From positions 63,467,824 to 63,531,823 of the forward strand of contig CM047807.1 of the NCBI GenBank assembly GCA_026214975.1: a stretch of DNA of 64,000 bases. Reading direction: 5' to 3'. Position numbers and translations under genes: made by a program. The notes under the pieces were generated by a model that was not told the origin of the DNA, did no database searches, and was given only the letters and a program-made list of their open reading frames with translations. Within the stretch, counting starts at the first letter, position 1. The number at the start of each line of letters is the position of its first letter. This stretch comes from Gentiana macrophylla. Taxonomy: Eukaryota; Streptophyta; Magnoliopsida; Gentianales; Gentianaceae. Of the stretch, positions 47,870 through 58,741 are shown piece after piece.

Positions 47870-48310
47870 GAGCCTAGTAGGCAACAAATGCTAAGGCCAA
47901 AATACGGTTCGCATAGTCGGGCCACCTGTCCCAGCCAAAGCCAAACGAGCCTAAGGGGCAAAAAAGGCTAAGGCAAAGGACGGTTCGCATAGTCGGGCCA
48001 CCTATCCCAGCCAAAGCCAAACGAGCCTAAGGGGCGAAAAAGGCTAAGGCAAAGGACGGTTCGCATAGTCGGGCCACCTGTCCCAGTCAAAGCCAAACGA
48101 GCCTAAGGGGCGAAAAAGGCTAAGGCAAAGGACGGTTCGCATAGTCGGGCCACATGTCCCAGCCAAAGCCAAATGAGCCTAAGGGGTGAAAAAGGCTAAG
48201 GCAAATGACGGTTCGCATAGTCAGGCCAAACGTCCTAATCGGGAGCCGAATGAGCCCAAAGGGTGAAAAGGCCAACGCAAAGGGACAGTTCGCATAGTCG
48301 GACTAAAACA
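47870..48310. repeat. 76-bp tandem repeat, about six copies
   Basis: The core CGGTTCGCATAGTCGGGCCA begins at 47905, 47981, 48057, 48133, 48209 and (as CAGTTCGCATAGTC) 48286, a period of 76, 76, 76, 76 and 77 bp. The middle copies are nearly identical and the outer ones more diverged. It lies between pol and the antisense gene. It is no CRISPR: there are no unique spacers. Confidence 0.93.
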
Positions 48311-49332
48311 CCCCACCCGAGGCCAAACAAGGCCAAAGATCACAGTCAAACTGGGTTCGATCACTTGGGGTCAAACATCTCAAAACAAAAATAACAAGCC
48401 AAAGGTTCATAAAACTATAAAATATCGAGACAAGAAAGATGGACAATAAAAATAAAACAAAATCAAACCAAATTCGAGGCAAAAGTTGATACAAAATGAG
48501 GCCAGGTCGAAAAGACCAACCAAAGTTAATTCAAAGCAATAAATATTATTACAGATCAAATCTCAAAGTTCAAATGACAAGTCAACAAAAGAGAAATTGG
48601 AAAAAACAACAATCAGAGGTCGGCTTCAGGTGTCGACTCAGGGATGGCGGAAGTCGGCTCAGCAATAGGGGCAGAAGTGGAAGGACCATATTTAATGGCC
48701 AAAGATTCTCCTTGTTGGAATTCTTCATTGTACTAGTCGTACAATCTTTCTGCCTCGGGATTGTAGAACATCGGCGTCTCGAGCATCGACACATCGAATC
48801 CCGGGTTGACAGCCTTCACTTGAGTCACCGCCATAGCGAAGCCACCCATCATGACTGCACGCATGAGCACCTCCATATCAGCGTCAAGGTTTTGCGACTT
48901 TCGATACTCAAGGATTGCTTCCGCCTTGGGCTCATCGATCTTTGCAAGGACCTATTCCCGCTCGATTCTCAGCTCGACCTTCAAGTTATCTCTCTCATGT
49001 CGAGCCTTCGCCACATCATCCAGCGAAGCCTTGTGCGCCTGTTGCACCTTTTCGAAGTCCTCGGCTAGCTTAAGTAACTCCCTACCCTGATCATGCTGTT
49101 CTCTTTGTGTTCGGGCCAAGTCATCCGCGGTAGAAGTTAGGGCAGTATGAAATTTCTCGACCTCGGCCTTCGCCTCACGCTTCAGCGCCTCGAACTGAGA
49201 CTCCAAACCGGTGATGGCGGAACCCTTTGCAACGTTGTCCTGTAGCAGCCTGCCGTTTTCCTTCCGCAGACCGTCTTCCAACTCTCCCGTTTTGGCCAGA
49301 CGCCGGGCGGCCTCTCGGATAAGAAGGTTATT

Positions 49333-49423
49333 CTACAAAAAGAAAAGGAAATTTCAAACAATAAACAAGGCATAGGCCTCGAAAGAAATCAACATTTAAA
49401 GAAAAGAAAAACAATCGACTTAC
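49333..49423 (-). other. Intron 2 of the antisense gene
   Basis: 91 bp, GTAAGTCGATTG to TTTTTGTAG on the minus strand, joining SARL to NNLLIREAARRL in frame. T-rich, as plant introns are. Confidence 0.75.
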
Positions 49424-49921
49424 GAGGCGGGCCGACCTCCGAAGAGCGTGGGATAGAGCCTTGTCCTCCAAGCCGCCAATCATCTGTGGCCCAGTTCACA
49501 TCGACATCTAGATCGGAAGAAGCTTCAACCACTTTGGTCCTCTTTGCCTTCCTGTGTTGCTCCCTCACCAGCTCGGCAGCGGTAGGCCTCTTCTTGGTCG
49601 GGGCTACTTGTTCCTCAACGTTTACTTCAAGAGCTGGAGTCAAATCGACTGGCACCTCGTCATCCTCGTCTCAAAGCGAGCCATAACGGACCGATAAGCC
49701 GCTAGAGGTCGGAGGTTGCTCGGATGATCGACCCGGCACCGTCGACTCGACGGCAGCAGGGGTAGGCTCAGGTGGAGAAGCACCTCCCTCTCTGGAAGAA
49801 GAAGGCGCCCTGGTTTCAGCCACAGGCACATCAGGCGCTGCCCGATCACCGAGAGGTGGAGCAGCCACGACGACCGATGGAGGAAGGCGTGTAGGATCGC
49901 TGACCTTGGAGAATTTTCCCA

Positions 49922-50021
49922 CTGCAAGACAAAAAGAATAGGTTAGTCTTGATCAACAAATGACAATTTATCAGACTCGACAGAATAACAAATACGACGA
50001 CAAAACAAGGAAAGCCCATAC
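49922..50021 (-). other. Intron 1 of the antisense gene
   Basis: 100 bp, GTATGGGC to TTTGTCTTGCAG on the minus strand, joining GAGAAC-C to TGGGAAAATTC in frame. The 3' end is pyrimidine-rich. Confidence 0.75.
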
Positions 50022-50985
50022 GGTTCTCTTGATCATAGGCATGAAGGTTTTCGTATGGAATCGGTCTAGCCTCCTCCAGGTGGGCTAGATTGTAAAGAAG
50101 GCTCAAGTCTCGAGTGCACACCTCAAAGCTAAAGCCACCTAGTAGTCGGGCCTCTGGAGGAACAGGAGCATTTCCCAGTTTGTCATTCTTCACGCCTCTC
50201 GACCTCCATTGCCCAATATAAGGGTTCTCCAGGCCATGACGAAGGAAGAAGAAATGAGGCTTCCACTCCCCGTGAGAAGAAGGCCCTATAGTTACGAATT
50301 CGTGCCGATTCGGCCTCCTCTGGAAGGTATACCACAGCTTGTCGGGTGTAGCAGCGATCTGATAATAATACCGAAAGAGGGGTATCGAGAAGTAGACTCC
50401 CGCGACTCGACATGCTATGACAAACCCCATTAGACTCCTGACAGCAATTGGGGCAAACTGCGAAACGCTTATCTCGTAATGGTCTAGGGCCGCGAGGATG
50501 GCCGGACAGAGTGGAAATCTTAATCCACTCAAGAGTTGACCCTCGTAGATGGTGCAGAATCCTTTTGGGGGCTCATCGGCAAACTTATGAAGACCATAAT
50601 GGAGTCGAGCTTCAAATGGAGGGCTGGTGATATTGCATTTCCGGCAAAGTCTGGTAACATCTTCATGGGAAAGGGCACTGAGACACCCTTTAGCACCTTT
50701 CCCATCCATCCTGGTTACTAATTTCTTAGGTTGGTTGGGGACAGGAGGGGAGGAAGCTATGGGCTCTCCGGAATCTTTCCGGAGAAGATGATCAGAAGAA
50801 ACGGGCGCCAGAGTTTGGCTACGAACTGGTGTTTCACTACCCCTATCAGATTCAGTGGCACTACTACTGGACATGGGTAAAGCAAAGAATAAGATGAATA
50901 ATACAGAGGAAAAAGCTTACTTGGCGTTAGGAATTTGTGATAATGAAGTGATGAATTGGCTCTGCCTCAACTTCTATCTCTCTCT

Positions 50986-50996
50986 CCTTTTATGCT
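50986..50996 (-). promoter_or_regulatory. Possible TATA box of the antisense gene
   Basis: The minus strand reads GCATAAAAGGAG about 115 bp before the ATG. Assigned by position only. Confidence 0.35.
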
Positions 50997-51246
50997 AGCC
51001 AAGATTGCAAATGATTTGAAAAGATGTGGGTAGTGGGGAGTTATAACCCCTGGAAATCGTGAGAATCAAGGCAATGACGCGTTATGATTTGCGGGATACA
51101 AAGCGTCTGTGTACAATGACATCACGACACGTGGATACAGGAAATAGGGTTGGAAATGGCGGGCTTTTTCCCGCCCAAAGGATGACCCAACTCGAAAATG
51201 GATTTATGTGACAGACTCGACCTCGGACAACGGGGGTCGCCTCTCT

Positions 51247-51263
51247 CAAGTCTGGGGGGCTTA
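51247..51263 (+). other. Polypurine tract of the Tat-type gypsy
   Basis: AAGTCTGGGGGGCTTA directly precedes the LTR start TGACGATACAGG. Confidence 0.8.
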
Positions 51264-51393
51264 TGACGATACAGGGTTTCACCCCTCCACGTGTCGTCTA
51301 TCGATTTGTCATCACATTGCGGATTAACACCAAGGTACTCATGTCGATGCCCAGACTCGAGGCTACGACGATCGACAATCGAGCAGTGTAGGA
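51264..51393 (+). repeat. Truncated 3' LTR of the Tat-type gypsy
   Basis: Matches the first 130 bp of 25795-26308 and then changes abruptly to Copia reverse transcriptase at 51394. The loss also removed Copia sequence, so no right target duplication survives. Confidence 0.9.
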
Positions 51394-52465
51394 TTATGTG
51401 TGTATCTCCTTTGTGAAATGGATATACATTTTGGACATCTATTAGCCTCAATGCCTAGGAAATATCTCAATTTTCCAAGATCTTTGATGGAGAACTGCTG
51501 ATGTAGAGCATCCTTTACTTGCTGAATCAACTCTCACTAGGGCTTGCTGTTATGATGTCATCAACAAAGACCAACAAAGCAATAAAGGACTGTCCTGACC
51601 CTTTTGCAAATAAACTATGGTCATTTTTGGATTGAATGAATCCTTGAGCTTCCAAAGACTCAGTCAACTTACGATTCCATTGTCTGCTGGCTTGCTTGAG
51701 GCCATACAATGACTTAGTAAGTCTGCAAACTTGATTTGGTTTAGTTGCTGCACAACCTGGAGGTAACTACATGTATACTTCTTCATGCAAATCTCCATGT
51801 AAAATGGTTGTGTTGACATCCATCTGATGAAGATGCAAATTATTGCCTGCTGCTATTGCAAGTAAAGCTCTAACTGTTGTGAATTTGACAACAAGTGAGA
51901 AAGTTTCTTGATAATCGATCCCATATGTCTGAGTGTAGCCTTTTGTTACTAGTCTATCTTTATATCTCTCTACTGAACCATCAAGGTTGTATTTGATTAT
52001 GTACACCCATTTGCACCCAATGGGTTTCTTGCCTGGGTGCAAATCAACTATTTCCCATGTATGAGTCTTTTGTAGAGCTTCAATCTCTTGTTGCATTGCT
52101 TGGTTCCATTCATCATGCTTGATGGCTTGATTATAAGTCTTAGGCTCTTTAACAGCAATAATGGCATTAATGAATCTGACATAGTCTGTTGAGAGATTGT
52201 CTAGACTCATGACTGCACTGAACATGTGTGGAGTCTGCTGAGCAGTGTGAGCACCCCTTTGATAAAAGGTTGGTGATCTTCTTGATCTGGTGGATCTTCT
52301 TAGTTGTGCAGGTTCAGGTGCCTGATTTACTGGTGCATTCTCTTCATTAGATGTCTCAGCGGCAGTTGACCCTAGCTGGTCTGCTGATTCATTTAGCAGA
52401 TTGTGCAAAGTGTCCATTACTGGTAAAGGAACGGGCATGTCAGTAAGATATCTAGCCTTTCCCAA
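51394..52465 (-). pseudogene. Copia reverse transcriptase (13801-57203 element)
   Basis: RVT_2-type polymerase. The minus strand from 52465 has a Pro/Glu-rich linker, then [60 protein letters not shown], a stop at 51767, SLYGLKQASRQWNRKL and the catalytic FVDDIITAS (about 51545). It ends in LGKLRYFLGIEA at the gypsy junction. FVDD in place of the usual YVDD is one substitution. Confidence 0.88.
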
Positions 52466-53030
52466 TACCTGTTAAAATAAAGGAAAATAAGTCTCATGAA
52501 ATTGAGTATTTCTAGCAACAAAGATATCTTTGTTGGTAATGTCTAAGAGAATAGCACCCTTAGATGTATTTGAATTCCTAAGATAGACACAAATCCGACA
52601 TCTTGAGTCAAATTTGTCCTATACTGCTGAAGTGTACAAGAAAATAGTAAGCACCCAAAAAATTTAAACACAAAGTAGGCTTGGTTAGTGCCATGTAACA
52701 CTTCATGTGGAATGCTTTCCTTCAGCAGTGGTGTAGGTGTAGCATTAATAAATTTTACAGCATGTAAAAGACATAAACCCCAATATTCAATGGGTAGATT
52801 ACTTTAGAACCTCAAACCTCTAGCTAAATCTAGCATATGGTGATGTTTCCTTTCAACAATGCCATTTTGCTCAGGTGTACATACACAAGATGTCTAATGT
52901 ATGATACCCTGCTGAGCATAAAAGTCAATTGAAATTCTGCACCATTGTCAAATCTAATTACTTTAATAATCTTATGAAACTGAGTAGAAACAAATTTAAC
53001 AAAAGATTTAACAAGGTCAGAGGCTTCAGA
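52466..53030 (-). pseudogene. Copia integrase, second part
   Basis: Continues from the solo LTR: EASDLVKSFVKFVSTQFH, IKVIRFDNGAEF (second catalytic Asp), then after frameshifts CTPEQNGIVERKH with the catalytic Glu (about 52838-52875) and a decayed tail up to 52466. Confidence 0.82.
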
Positions 53031-54850
53031 TGTTAGTAATACCATCCGCAACGGAAGTGATTTATGGATCTAGATCTATATAATACACGTAATAAAACAA
53101 CTAGATCTATTCTACAAGAGGGATGTAGATCATACCTCTTGAATCTCAAAATTCAAGTTGAAGAACCGCAAAAGGATGAATGTGAAGGTGTGAAGAGCAC
53201 CACAGTCTTCCGATCGTGTGATCCAAGCAATTCCCGGTGGAAGGAATTCTCGACTCGAACCCTTCCGATATGCTACCCGGAAAAACCTCCAAGATTTCTC
53301 CTACTCTCTCCTTGGCCGAAATATTTCCTTCTCTCTACTATAGGGAGAAGTTGAAAATATGTTGTGTGTTAAGGCTTGGGAGAACTCTCTTTATATAGGA
53401 GAGTAAAACTTAGCCTCCAAGGATTTTTATTTATCAAACAAAATAAATCCTTTAATAAAAGATAATTCCATAATATTCTAGAACAAATCTAGAATAATAT
53501 TTATCTTTATTATTTACCATAAATATTTATCCAATAAATATTTTATGCACATGTCTTATTAATCACAAGAAAACAATTTCTTATTCCAAAAATAAGAGGC
53601 ATGGGCGAAATTAACAATATTGACCTAGTCAATATTAATTTTGCCATCACATAATAATTGGGCCAAGATTATGGAAAATGTCCTTTCCACATATTTAATT
53701 ATTTAGCCCAACTAATTTAATAGTCCACTAAACAATTAATTCACATATCGTTTTAATAAAGTCCAACAAGAACTAAATTAACATTATTAGGATTCGACGT
53801 CCGAGAATAGCTATGCTATATTAGGAGGCACGTCGGGGACCATGGACTAATAATCAGCGGCTCCGATAAATCAAATAAATAATTATAGAATAATTATATT
53901 CGATAAATCAATCACAGGAATATGCCACCATAATCCCGTGACTTCACTCCTCCGATTATAAGGTTATATTTATCTCCTCACGAGAATAATAATAAGCGTC
54001 CATTGATACAATCATTACATATGGATTAATCCTCCATAGATTATTTCATTCTAAATCGGGAAGTTACCGTTAACCCTTTTTAGAACCTCTTATCCTTATT
54101 TACCATTAACCCCTAGTGATCAATTAATTCATACAACTCACTTTGGTAGCTAATCGGTGTAATATGAACTCGCACGATCGATCGCTTCTAGGATTAACAA
54201 ATAAAGGAATCGTCTATCTACTTCCATAAATGGAAGGAATGGATTCCGTATCTGTGACAACACGGACTACTCACTCAATCCAAGACAATGCCAAGATGGG
54301 GTAATTCGGACCACAGACTCGGTGTAATCCTTAACCGTCAAGTCAAACTTCATATGCGATTCAAGCGGTTGGATTGTGATCACCTCAGGATTAAGATATA
54401 TCCATAAATATGATCATCCATTGATTCGATAAGACTTCGGATTACGGAATTATATCGTGAACTCTAATCAAATCGGTCCGAATTTATATGATATATCTAT
54501 CATATATAAACGCCCCATTAGGTTCTCTTAAACGAAAGTCCGGATAAGACAATCACACCTATTGTGTTACAGGCGCATTAATAGCACGTTAAAGGAGAGA
54601 CCCGATACTCTCGATTAACTTCACTACGGGCTAATTGTATTTTAAGTACATCTTCACTAATTCAATCCTCCTGTGTATATACCATACACTGAGTTAAGTG
54701 ATTACATAAACGATATACTTTAGGGTTTTCTGTAGTGTAAATACTATTGTCACATCGGTGAATATGAGAATAATAAATATGAATAATAACATCATTTCAT
54801 TTATTAAATAAAACAATTACAAAATTGTCTTTCGGGCATCACACCTAACA
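53031..54850 (-). repeat. Solo LTR, same family as 7303-9124
   Basis: 1,820 bp, minus strand TGTTAGGTGTGATGCCC to TATTACTAACA, flanked by TCAGA (53026-53030; 54851-54855). Removing it with one TCAGA rejoins RHKS to EASDLVKSF in integrase. No interior is present, as after LTR-LTR recombination. TATA core TATATAAAGAGAGTTCTCCC lies near 53377-53396. Confidence 0.93.
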
Positions 54851-54855
54851 TCAGA

Positions 54856-55180
54856 TTTGTGCCTCATAAGAAAAACCCAAGTGAATCTAGAAAAACCATC
54901 TACTACAGTAAGAAAATATTGTTGTCCATTTACAGTATGTAGTCTCAAGGGACCCTAAGTGTCCATATGAACAAAGTCAAAAACATCATTTACAGCAGTA
55001 GAACTTAAAGGAAAAGGACTTTTCTTCAGTTTATCCATAGAGCAGACATAACAAAGATCATGATTACAAAATTTGACATCAGCAGACTATGAACTGATGA
55101 CTTTCAGTCTTTTCTCTGGAAAGTGTCCTAGTCTGTAATGCCATATAAGAGCATCATCTAATCTATCAGATAAAGTGTGA
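54856..55180 (-). pseudogene. Copia integrase, first part
   Basis: The minus strand reads IWHYRLGHFPEKRLK with the zinc-binding His residues, then CYVC and the core start with VHMDT (first catalytic Asp), ending FSRFTWVFLMRHKS at the solo LTR. Stops interrupt it (TGA near 55090, TAG near 54958). Confidence 0.82.
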
Positions 55181-55182
55181 TT

Positions 55183-55655
55183 TTATACAGAATTGAAAAC
55201 ACAAAGTCTTATTGGTTGATCCATGACATAGTGTCCTCTGTGTAACTCAGCTGAACCAATCACTTTCTTGTTCTTGTCCTGCAAAAAACACTTGTTAGCA
55301 GAAAAGACAGCTGCACATTTTGTATGATTAATGAAAGAAAGTAAAGATAAAAGGTTATATTTAAACCTAGGGATACAAAACACATAATGTAGGACCAATT
55401 GAGGGTTCACCCTTACTTGTCCTATATGAGTGACAGAGACATTATTTCCATTAGGCAGTCCTATTTTATACCAGATGAAGGTTTGGGAATGTTTAATATA
55501 TCTAATGATCCTACAATGTGATCTGTGGCACCAGAGTCCAAGATCCATTGTAAAGATCTTACTAAATTTAGATCACATGTTCCTGTAGCAGGTGAGTAGT
55601 GTGTGACAATATCAGCAGGTTGACATAGCAAATCCTGCATGTCTAGGAGGATCAT
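55183..55655 (-). pseudogene. Copia protease and pre-integrase region
   Basis: Aspartic protease motif WILDSGATDHI (about 55520-55552) is followed, one frame over, by GLPNGNNVSVTHIGQV, CIPRFKYNLLSL and VIGSAELHRGHYVM, the usual order before integrase. The frameshift lies near 55480. Confidence 0.85.
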
Positions 55656-56687
55656 TCAGCAGAGCCATGCAACTTGTCAAGTTGCTGTGCTGTAAGATTG
55701 GGAAACCCTGGTCCAGCAGACCTACTTGGTGCCTGATCTTCTTTTGCTGATTGTTCATCTTCTACCATATTGGCTCTTTTTGACTTGAAACCAAGAGAAA
55801 GCCATGATTCTTGTAGCAAGTCTCCTCAGTATGACCATTGAATCCACAAAAACTACATTGCATCTTCTTGGGATTCTTAGGTCTGGGATTTGCAGCAGAG
55901 TTAGATCTGCTGACAATCTGATTTTGTCTCTATCCATTCTTTTGTGACAAGAAAACCATGGAATCTTGATATTGGCCTTGTTAGCCACATACAACTTCTG
56001 TCTTTCAAACTTGATTGCCGTTGCAAAGGCATCATGAATTTCTGGAAATGGCACCATCAACATTGCCTATGAAACTATTGGCTCAAATTCATCCCTCAAA
56101 CCTTTAAGGAATTTCATTACATGTTCAGCCTCCATATGATCCATTAGAGTTCTAATTGCATTGGAGTGACATTGAGGATCACAAGAACAGACTGTTACAG
56201 GCCTGATGGTCTTGATTTCTTCCCAAAGAATCATTAACTTTGTGAAATATTGATTGACAGAATCTGTGCCTTGCTTCAGCAGATACATTTTTTCAAGAAG
56301 ATCAGAAAGTCTTAAGGCATCAACATTTGAAAATCTTGCTGCAAGATTCTTCCAAACTGCATGTGCATTCTTAAAATACATCAAATTTTGTGCAATGGTG
56401 TTTTCAACATAATTTAAGATCCATGATCTAAGCATTGTATAACACTGTCTTCATGCATGGAAGTCTGTTGAATTAGCTTTTGGCCTTTTGATTGTGCCTT
56501 CTATGAAGCCAATTTTATTCTTGGTAATTAACACCATCTCCATAGACATTTTCCATGGATTGTAGTTGTTGCCATTCATCAATTGCTGAACAAGAACCAG
56601 AGAAGGATTCTCATTAGGATGAACATAGAATGGACTGGAGGGACTTGTTTTTTGTTTCTTAGCTGCCATGGCTATCAAGAACTCCAT
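55656..56687 (-). pseudogene. Copia gag (13801-57203 element)
   Basis: The start is ATG 56687, or the in-frame ATG 56660s giving MAAKKQKTSPSS. The head LVLVQQLMNGNNYNPWKMSM matches Retrotran_gag_3; then FKNAHAVWKNLAARFSNVDA, EEIKTIRPVT, EHVMKFLKGLRDEFEPIVS, and a zinc knuckle CSFCGFNGHTEETC (about 55815-55855). Breaks: stop at 56451, stop at 56067 (a Gln-to-stop type change), and frameshifts near the knuckle. Confidence 0.88.
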
Positions 56688-56876
56688 AATTGATCACAAA
56701 TCAATAATGAAAGTGAGAATATAGGAAAAACCGATCAAGAACTGATCAAAACTTAGGAAAATGATGGCAATTTGCTCTCAAAAAACTGAAATCTCCGAAA
56801 AGATGAAGAACACTCTCAAGATTCTTCAAAGACTGGAGAGAAAAATGCAAGAAAGCATTTAGAAATTCTCAATTTT

Positions 56877-56890
56877 CTTCTCTGATACCA
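56877..56890 (-). other. Primer binding site of the Copia
   Basis: TGGTATCAGAGAAG on the minus strand, directly after the LTR end CATCA; initiator tRNA-Met type. Confidence 0.9.
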
Positions 56891-57203
56891 TGATGAAGTT
56901 TGTAGAATTACAAACACAAATTAAAATGCGGAATTATTATTGATCAAGCAAAAGTTACAAGTTAATTACAATGCAGGTGATCATGGGGTATTTATAACTT
57001 CATACACCTCATGAATCAGTTAGAAGTTAGTTGCAAACGGTTAGTACATACTATAACTGAATAACCATTTTCTAGATTACATCATACTGAATTGATCAGC
57101 AGGCTGTTGTCCTCATCCTGTTAGTAGTTCAGCAGGCTGATGTCCTTGTACTGTCAGCAAGGTGACTGCATTCAGTATTCCCTTCAGCATGTATACTGTA
57201 ACA
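56891..57203 (-). repeat. 5' LTR of the Copia
   Basis: 313 bp, TGTTACAGTATAC to ACTTCATCA on the minus strand. TATA box TTATAAATACCCC at about 56986-56998. Pairs with 13801-14112. Confidence 0.93.
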
Positions 57204-57208
57204 ATATC
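57204..57208. repeat. Target-site duplication ATATC (right)
   Basis: Matches 13796-13800. Confidence 0.9.
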
Positions 57209-57722
57209 TAGTTTGTACCTCTTGAGGATCATCTTAAAAGACAACCATTACCCAAAGTAAATGTTTCCTTTTTTCTTTCAAGAGTACCTAAGTAGCTGTT
57301 GGAGGATATATTTTGAACAAAACTATTAAGATTTACGGGTGCCATAATGTTTGAGTGAGGGGATTTTGGTTGTTTCCCTTAGAAATTATATAAGATATGC
57401 ATTGTCACACAATCATTATTCCTTATGTTGGATTATCTCATCTGCTTAGTTGGTTTGCATAAGCTGCAACAAGATGACTAGTGTGGCAGGTGCTGCATTT
57501 TGGTTATCTTATTCGGCAAGATGTTTGATAGTTGTCGGAGTTCCAGTTTTATGTTAATCTTTCATACAGTGGATGTTCTAGGCTTCTAGCCCATCTTTTT
57601 TACTGTAGGTAACATAAAAATTGTGCAGTTCCTTTAACTGAACCTTATCTTTTGGCGATAATTTTCCCTCTGTTAGTTTCTTACTGTGCTTTTCGCTCTG
57701 AATTCTTAAAGTGCCTGTACAG

Positions 57723-57791
57723 GTTGCTGTTGGCATTGTAGCTGGCCTGAATTATCTGAACCCTTTCTTGAATCATTACGAGGAATTCCAG
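57723..57791 (+). pseudogene. ETF-ubiquinone oxidoreductase-like exon
   Basis: A 69-bp open exon between CCTGTACAG and GTAAAACAG encodes VAVGIVAGLNYLNPFL and then NHYEEFQ, close to the family's VALGLVVALNY-NPFLNPYEEFQ segment. It lies downstream of the AEGC-GSLSE fragment at 13511-13557, in the family's order, with the Copia between. The next family exons are not found up to 58976 and those between the two fragments are missing, so this is a broken copy. Confidence 0.6.
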
Positions 57792-58330
57792 GTAAAACAG
57801 AGACCGTTGCATATGATCATTCTCCAAATGTTGTTTGTTCCGAAACTGCTAGTTTTTATGTTCTCGTGTGATTCATAATCTTTTGCGCATCTTTTCTTGT
57901 GGATGTTAGCATACAAAATCATTATTTGAACATTAGAGTGGAAGTGTAAATATGGCATACAGGAAATAAGCTCCTATTAGCCAAAATGAATTTTAGAAAG
58001 AAAAAACTAAGAGTTAGCTCCATCTGTAAGGCTAACCTGGTTCATCACTTAGCGTTCCATTAAAGAAATTAGGACACATGAAAGAAGACAGAGACATTAG
58101 AAAAGTGTAATGCCAATTGCATTTAAACATGGTTGTTTTACACTCTTAAAGAAGCATAAAACATAACAAAAAAAATCAGACAACTGGCAGTGTCAATGTC
58201 ATTCATTTCCTGTTCTTTTTTTTTTTTCTTTTTGTGTGTTGTTTATTTGTGCCATTACACTACAGAGGGATTTCTATTGTGTAAAAATGAGGTAGATTTT
58301 TGAAAGTCCTGATGATCAAAACCTTTGCAG

Positions 58331-58431
58331 TACCCCATGTATTTTGATTGCCAAAGATGTATACCTCAAGGCAAAAGATTGAAAAGGATCAGTGAGCTGA
58401 ACCTACTAAGTTTGATGAAGGTGTTGCACAG
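58331..58431 (+). pseudogene. Exon-like segment of an unidentified gene, first
   Basis: Between TTTGCAG and GTAATTG. The frame that joins the next exon ends AEPTKFDEGVAQ and has two TGA stops. Product unknown. Confidence 0.35.
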
Positions 58432-58639
58432 GTAATTGAATTAGCTTTATATTCAGCTCAATGTGTGTTGATATATGCTTGAAAAACTTTTACTCGGAAT
58501 TTGAGCTCTCTAGATACACATTTAATTTTTTGTTTATATTTTTAATTCTATTAATACATAATGTTTTTATTAGTTATATGATATATGATATGATTGAAGA
58601 TGATTGATAATCCAAGTGTTTGTGTTTGTTTTTGGGTAG

Positions 58640-58741
58640 TCTTTCATGGCTGGTCTTGCTGCTTCAGTGGTTCTCGCCTCTGGTCTTTGACTAATGACAA
58701 AAGCTGCCATTGAAAAAGTGTCGAACGGGCTACACAATGGA
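58640..58741 (+). pseudogene. Exon-like segment of an unidentified gene, second
   Basis: A 102-bp segment between GGGTAG and GTGAGT encodes SFMAGLAASVVLASGL, one TGA, then TKAAIEKVSNGLHNG. The first half is hydrophobic and could be a membrane segment. In frame with both neighbours. Confidence 0.4.

Larger units (their letters stand above)
48733..50874 (-). pseudogene. Antisense spliced gene of the Tat-type gypsy (Transposase_28-like)
   Basis: The minus strand carries three exons: 50874-50022, 49921-49424 and 49332-48733, with introns of 100 and 91 bp bounded by GTATGG...TTGCAG and GTAAGT...TTGTAG. The start is ATG 50874 (MSSSSATESDRGSE). Exon 1 contains SGLRFPLCPAILAALDHYEI and a following region that resembles the plant 'putative gypsy type transposon' domain (PF04195). 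Exon 2 is low-complexity, then basic; exon 3 is a long coiled coil ending PEAERLYD. Defects: TGA at 49671-49673 (looks like CGA to TGA), a frameshift near 49490, and TAG near 48953. Spliced length is 1,951 nt, consistent with one indel. Antisense ORFs here are known in Tat/Ogre elements; the function is unknown. Confidence 0.8.
25795..51393 (+). mobile_element. Tat-type Ty3/gypsy retrotransposon with antisense gene
   Basis: The 5' LTR (25795-26308) and a 130-bp remnant of the 3' LTR (51264-51393) enclose gag, protease, reverse transcriptase, two RNase H domains, integrase, a 76-bp tandem repeat and an antisense spliced gene. A second archaeal-type RNase H and an extra ORF before the 3' LTR are hallmarks of the Tat/Ogre group. 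The element at 28918-44808 splits reverse transcriptase. The right end lost about 384 bp of LTR together with adjoining Copia sequence. Confidence 0.9.
13801..57203 (-). mobile_element. Ty1/copia retrotransposon, 43.4 kb with nested insertions
   Basis: LTRs of about 312 bp lie at 13801-14112 and 56891-57203, flanked by ATATC. Minus-strand order is 5' LTR, PBS, gag, protease, integrase, reverse transcriptase, RNase H, polypurine tract, 3' LTR, as in Copia. Three later elements interrupt it: 14159-25294, 25795-51393 and the solo LTR 53031-54850. Gag, protease and integrase are frameshifted, and a stretch between reverse transcriptase and RNase H is missing. Without the insertions only about 4.5-5 kb remain. 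Confidence 0.92.

Noticed and set aside
47870..48310. Regular repeats that might be a CRISPR array
   Set aside because: The whole 76-bp unit repeats without unique spacers, and the context is a plant retrotransposon.
48496..49090. Plus-strand frames opposite the antisense gene
   Set aside because: The minus-strand frame continues across splice sites and has coiled-coil periodicity; the plus-strand frames do not.
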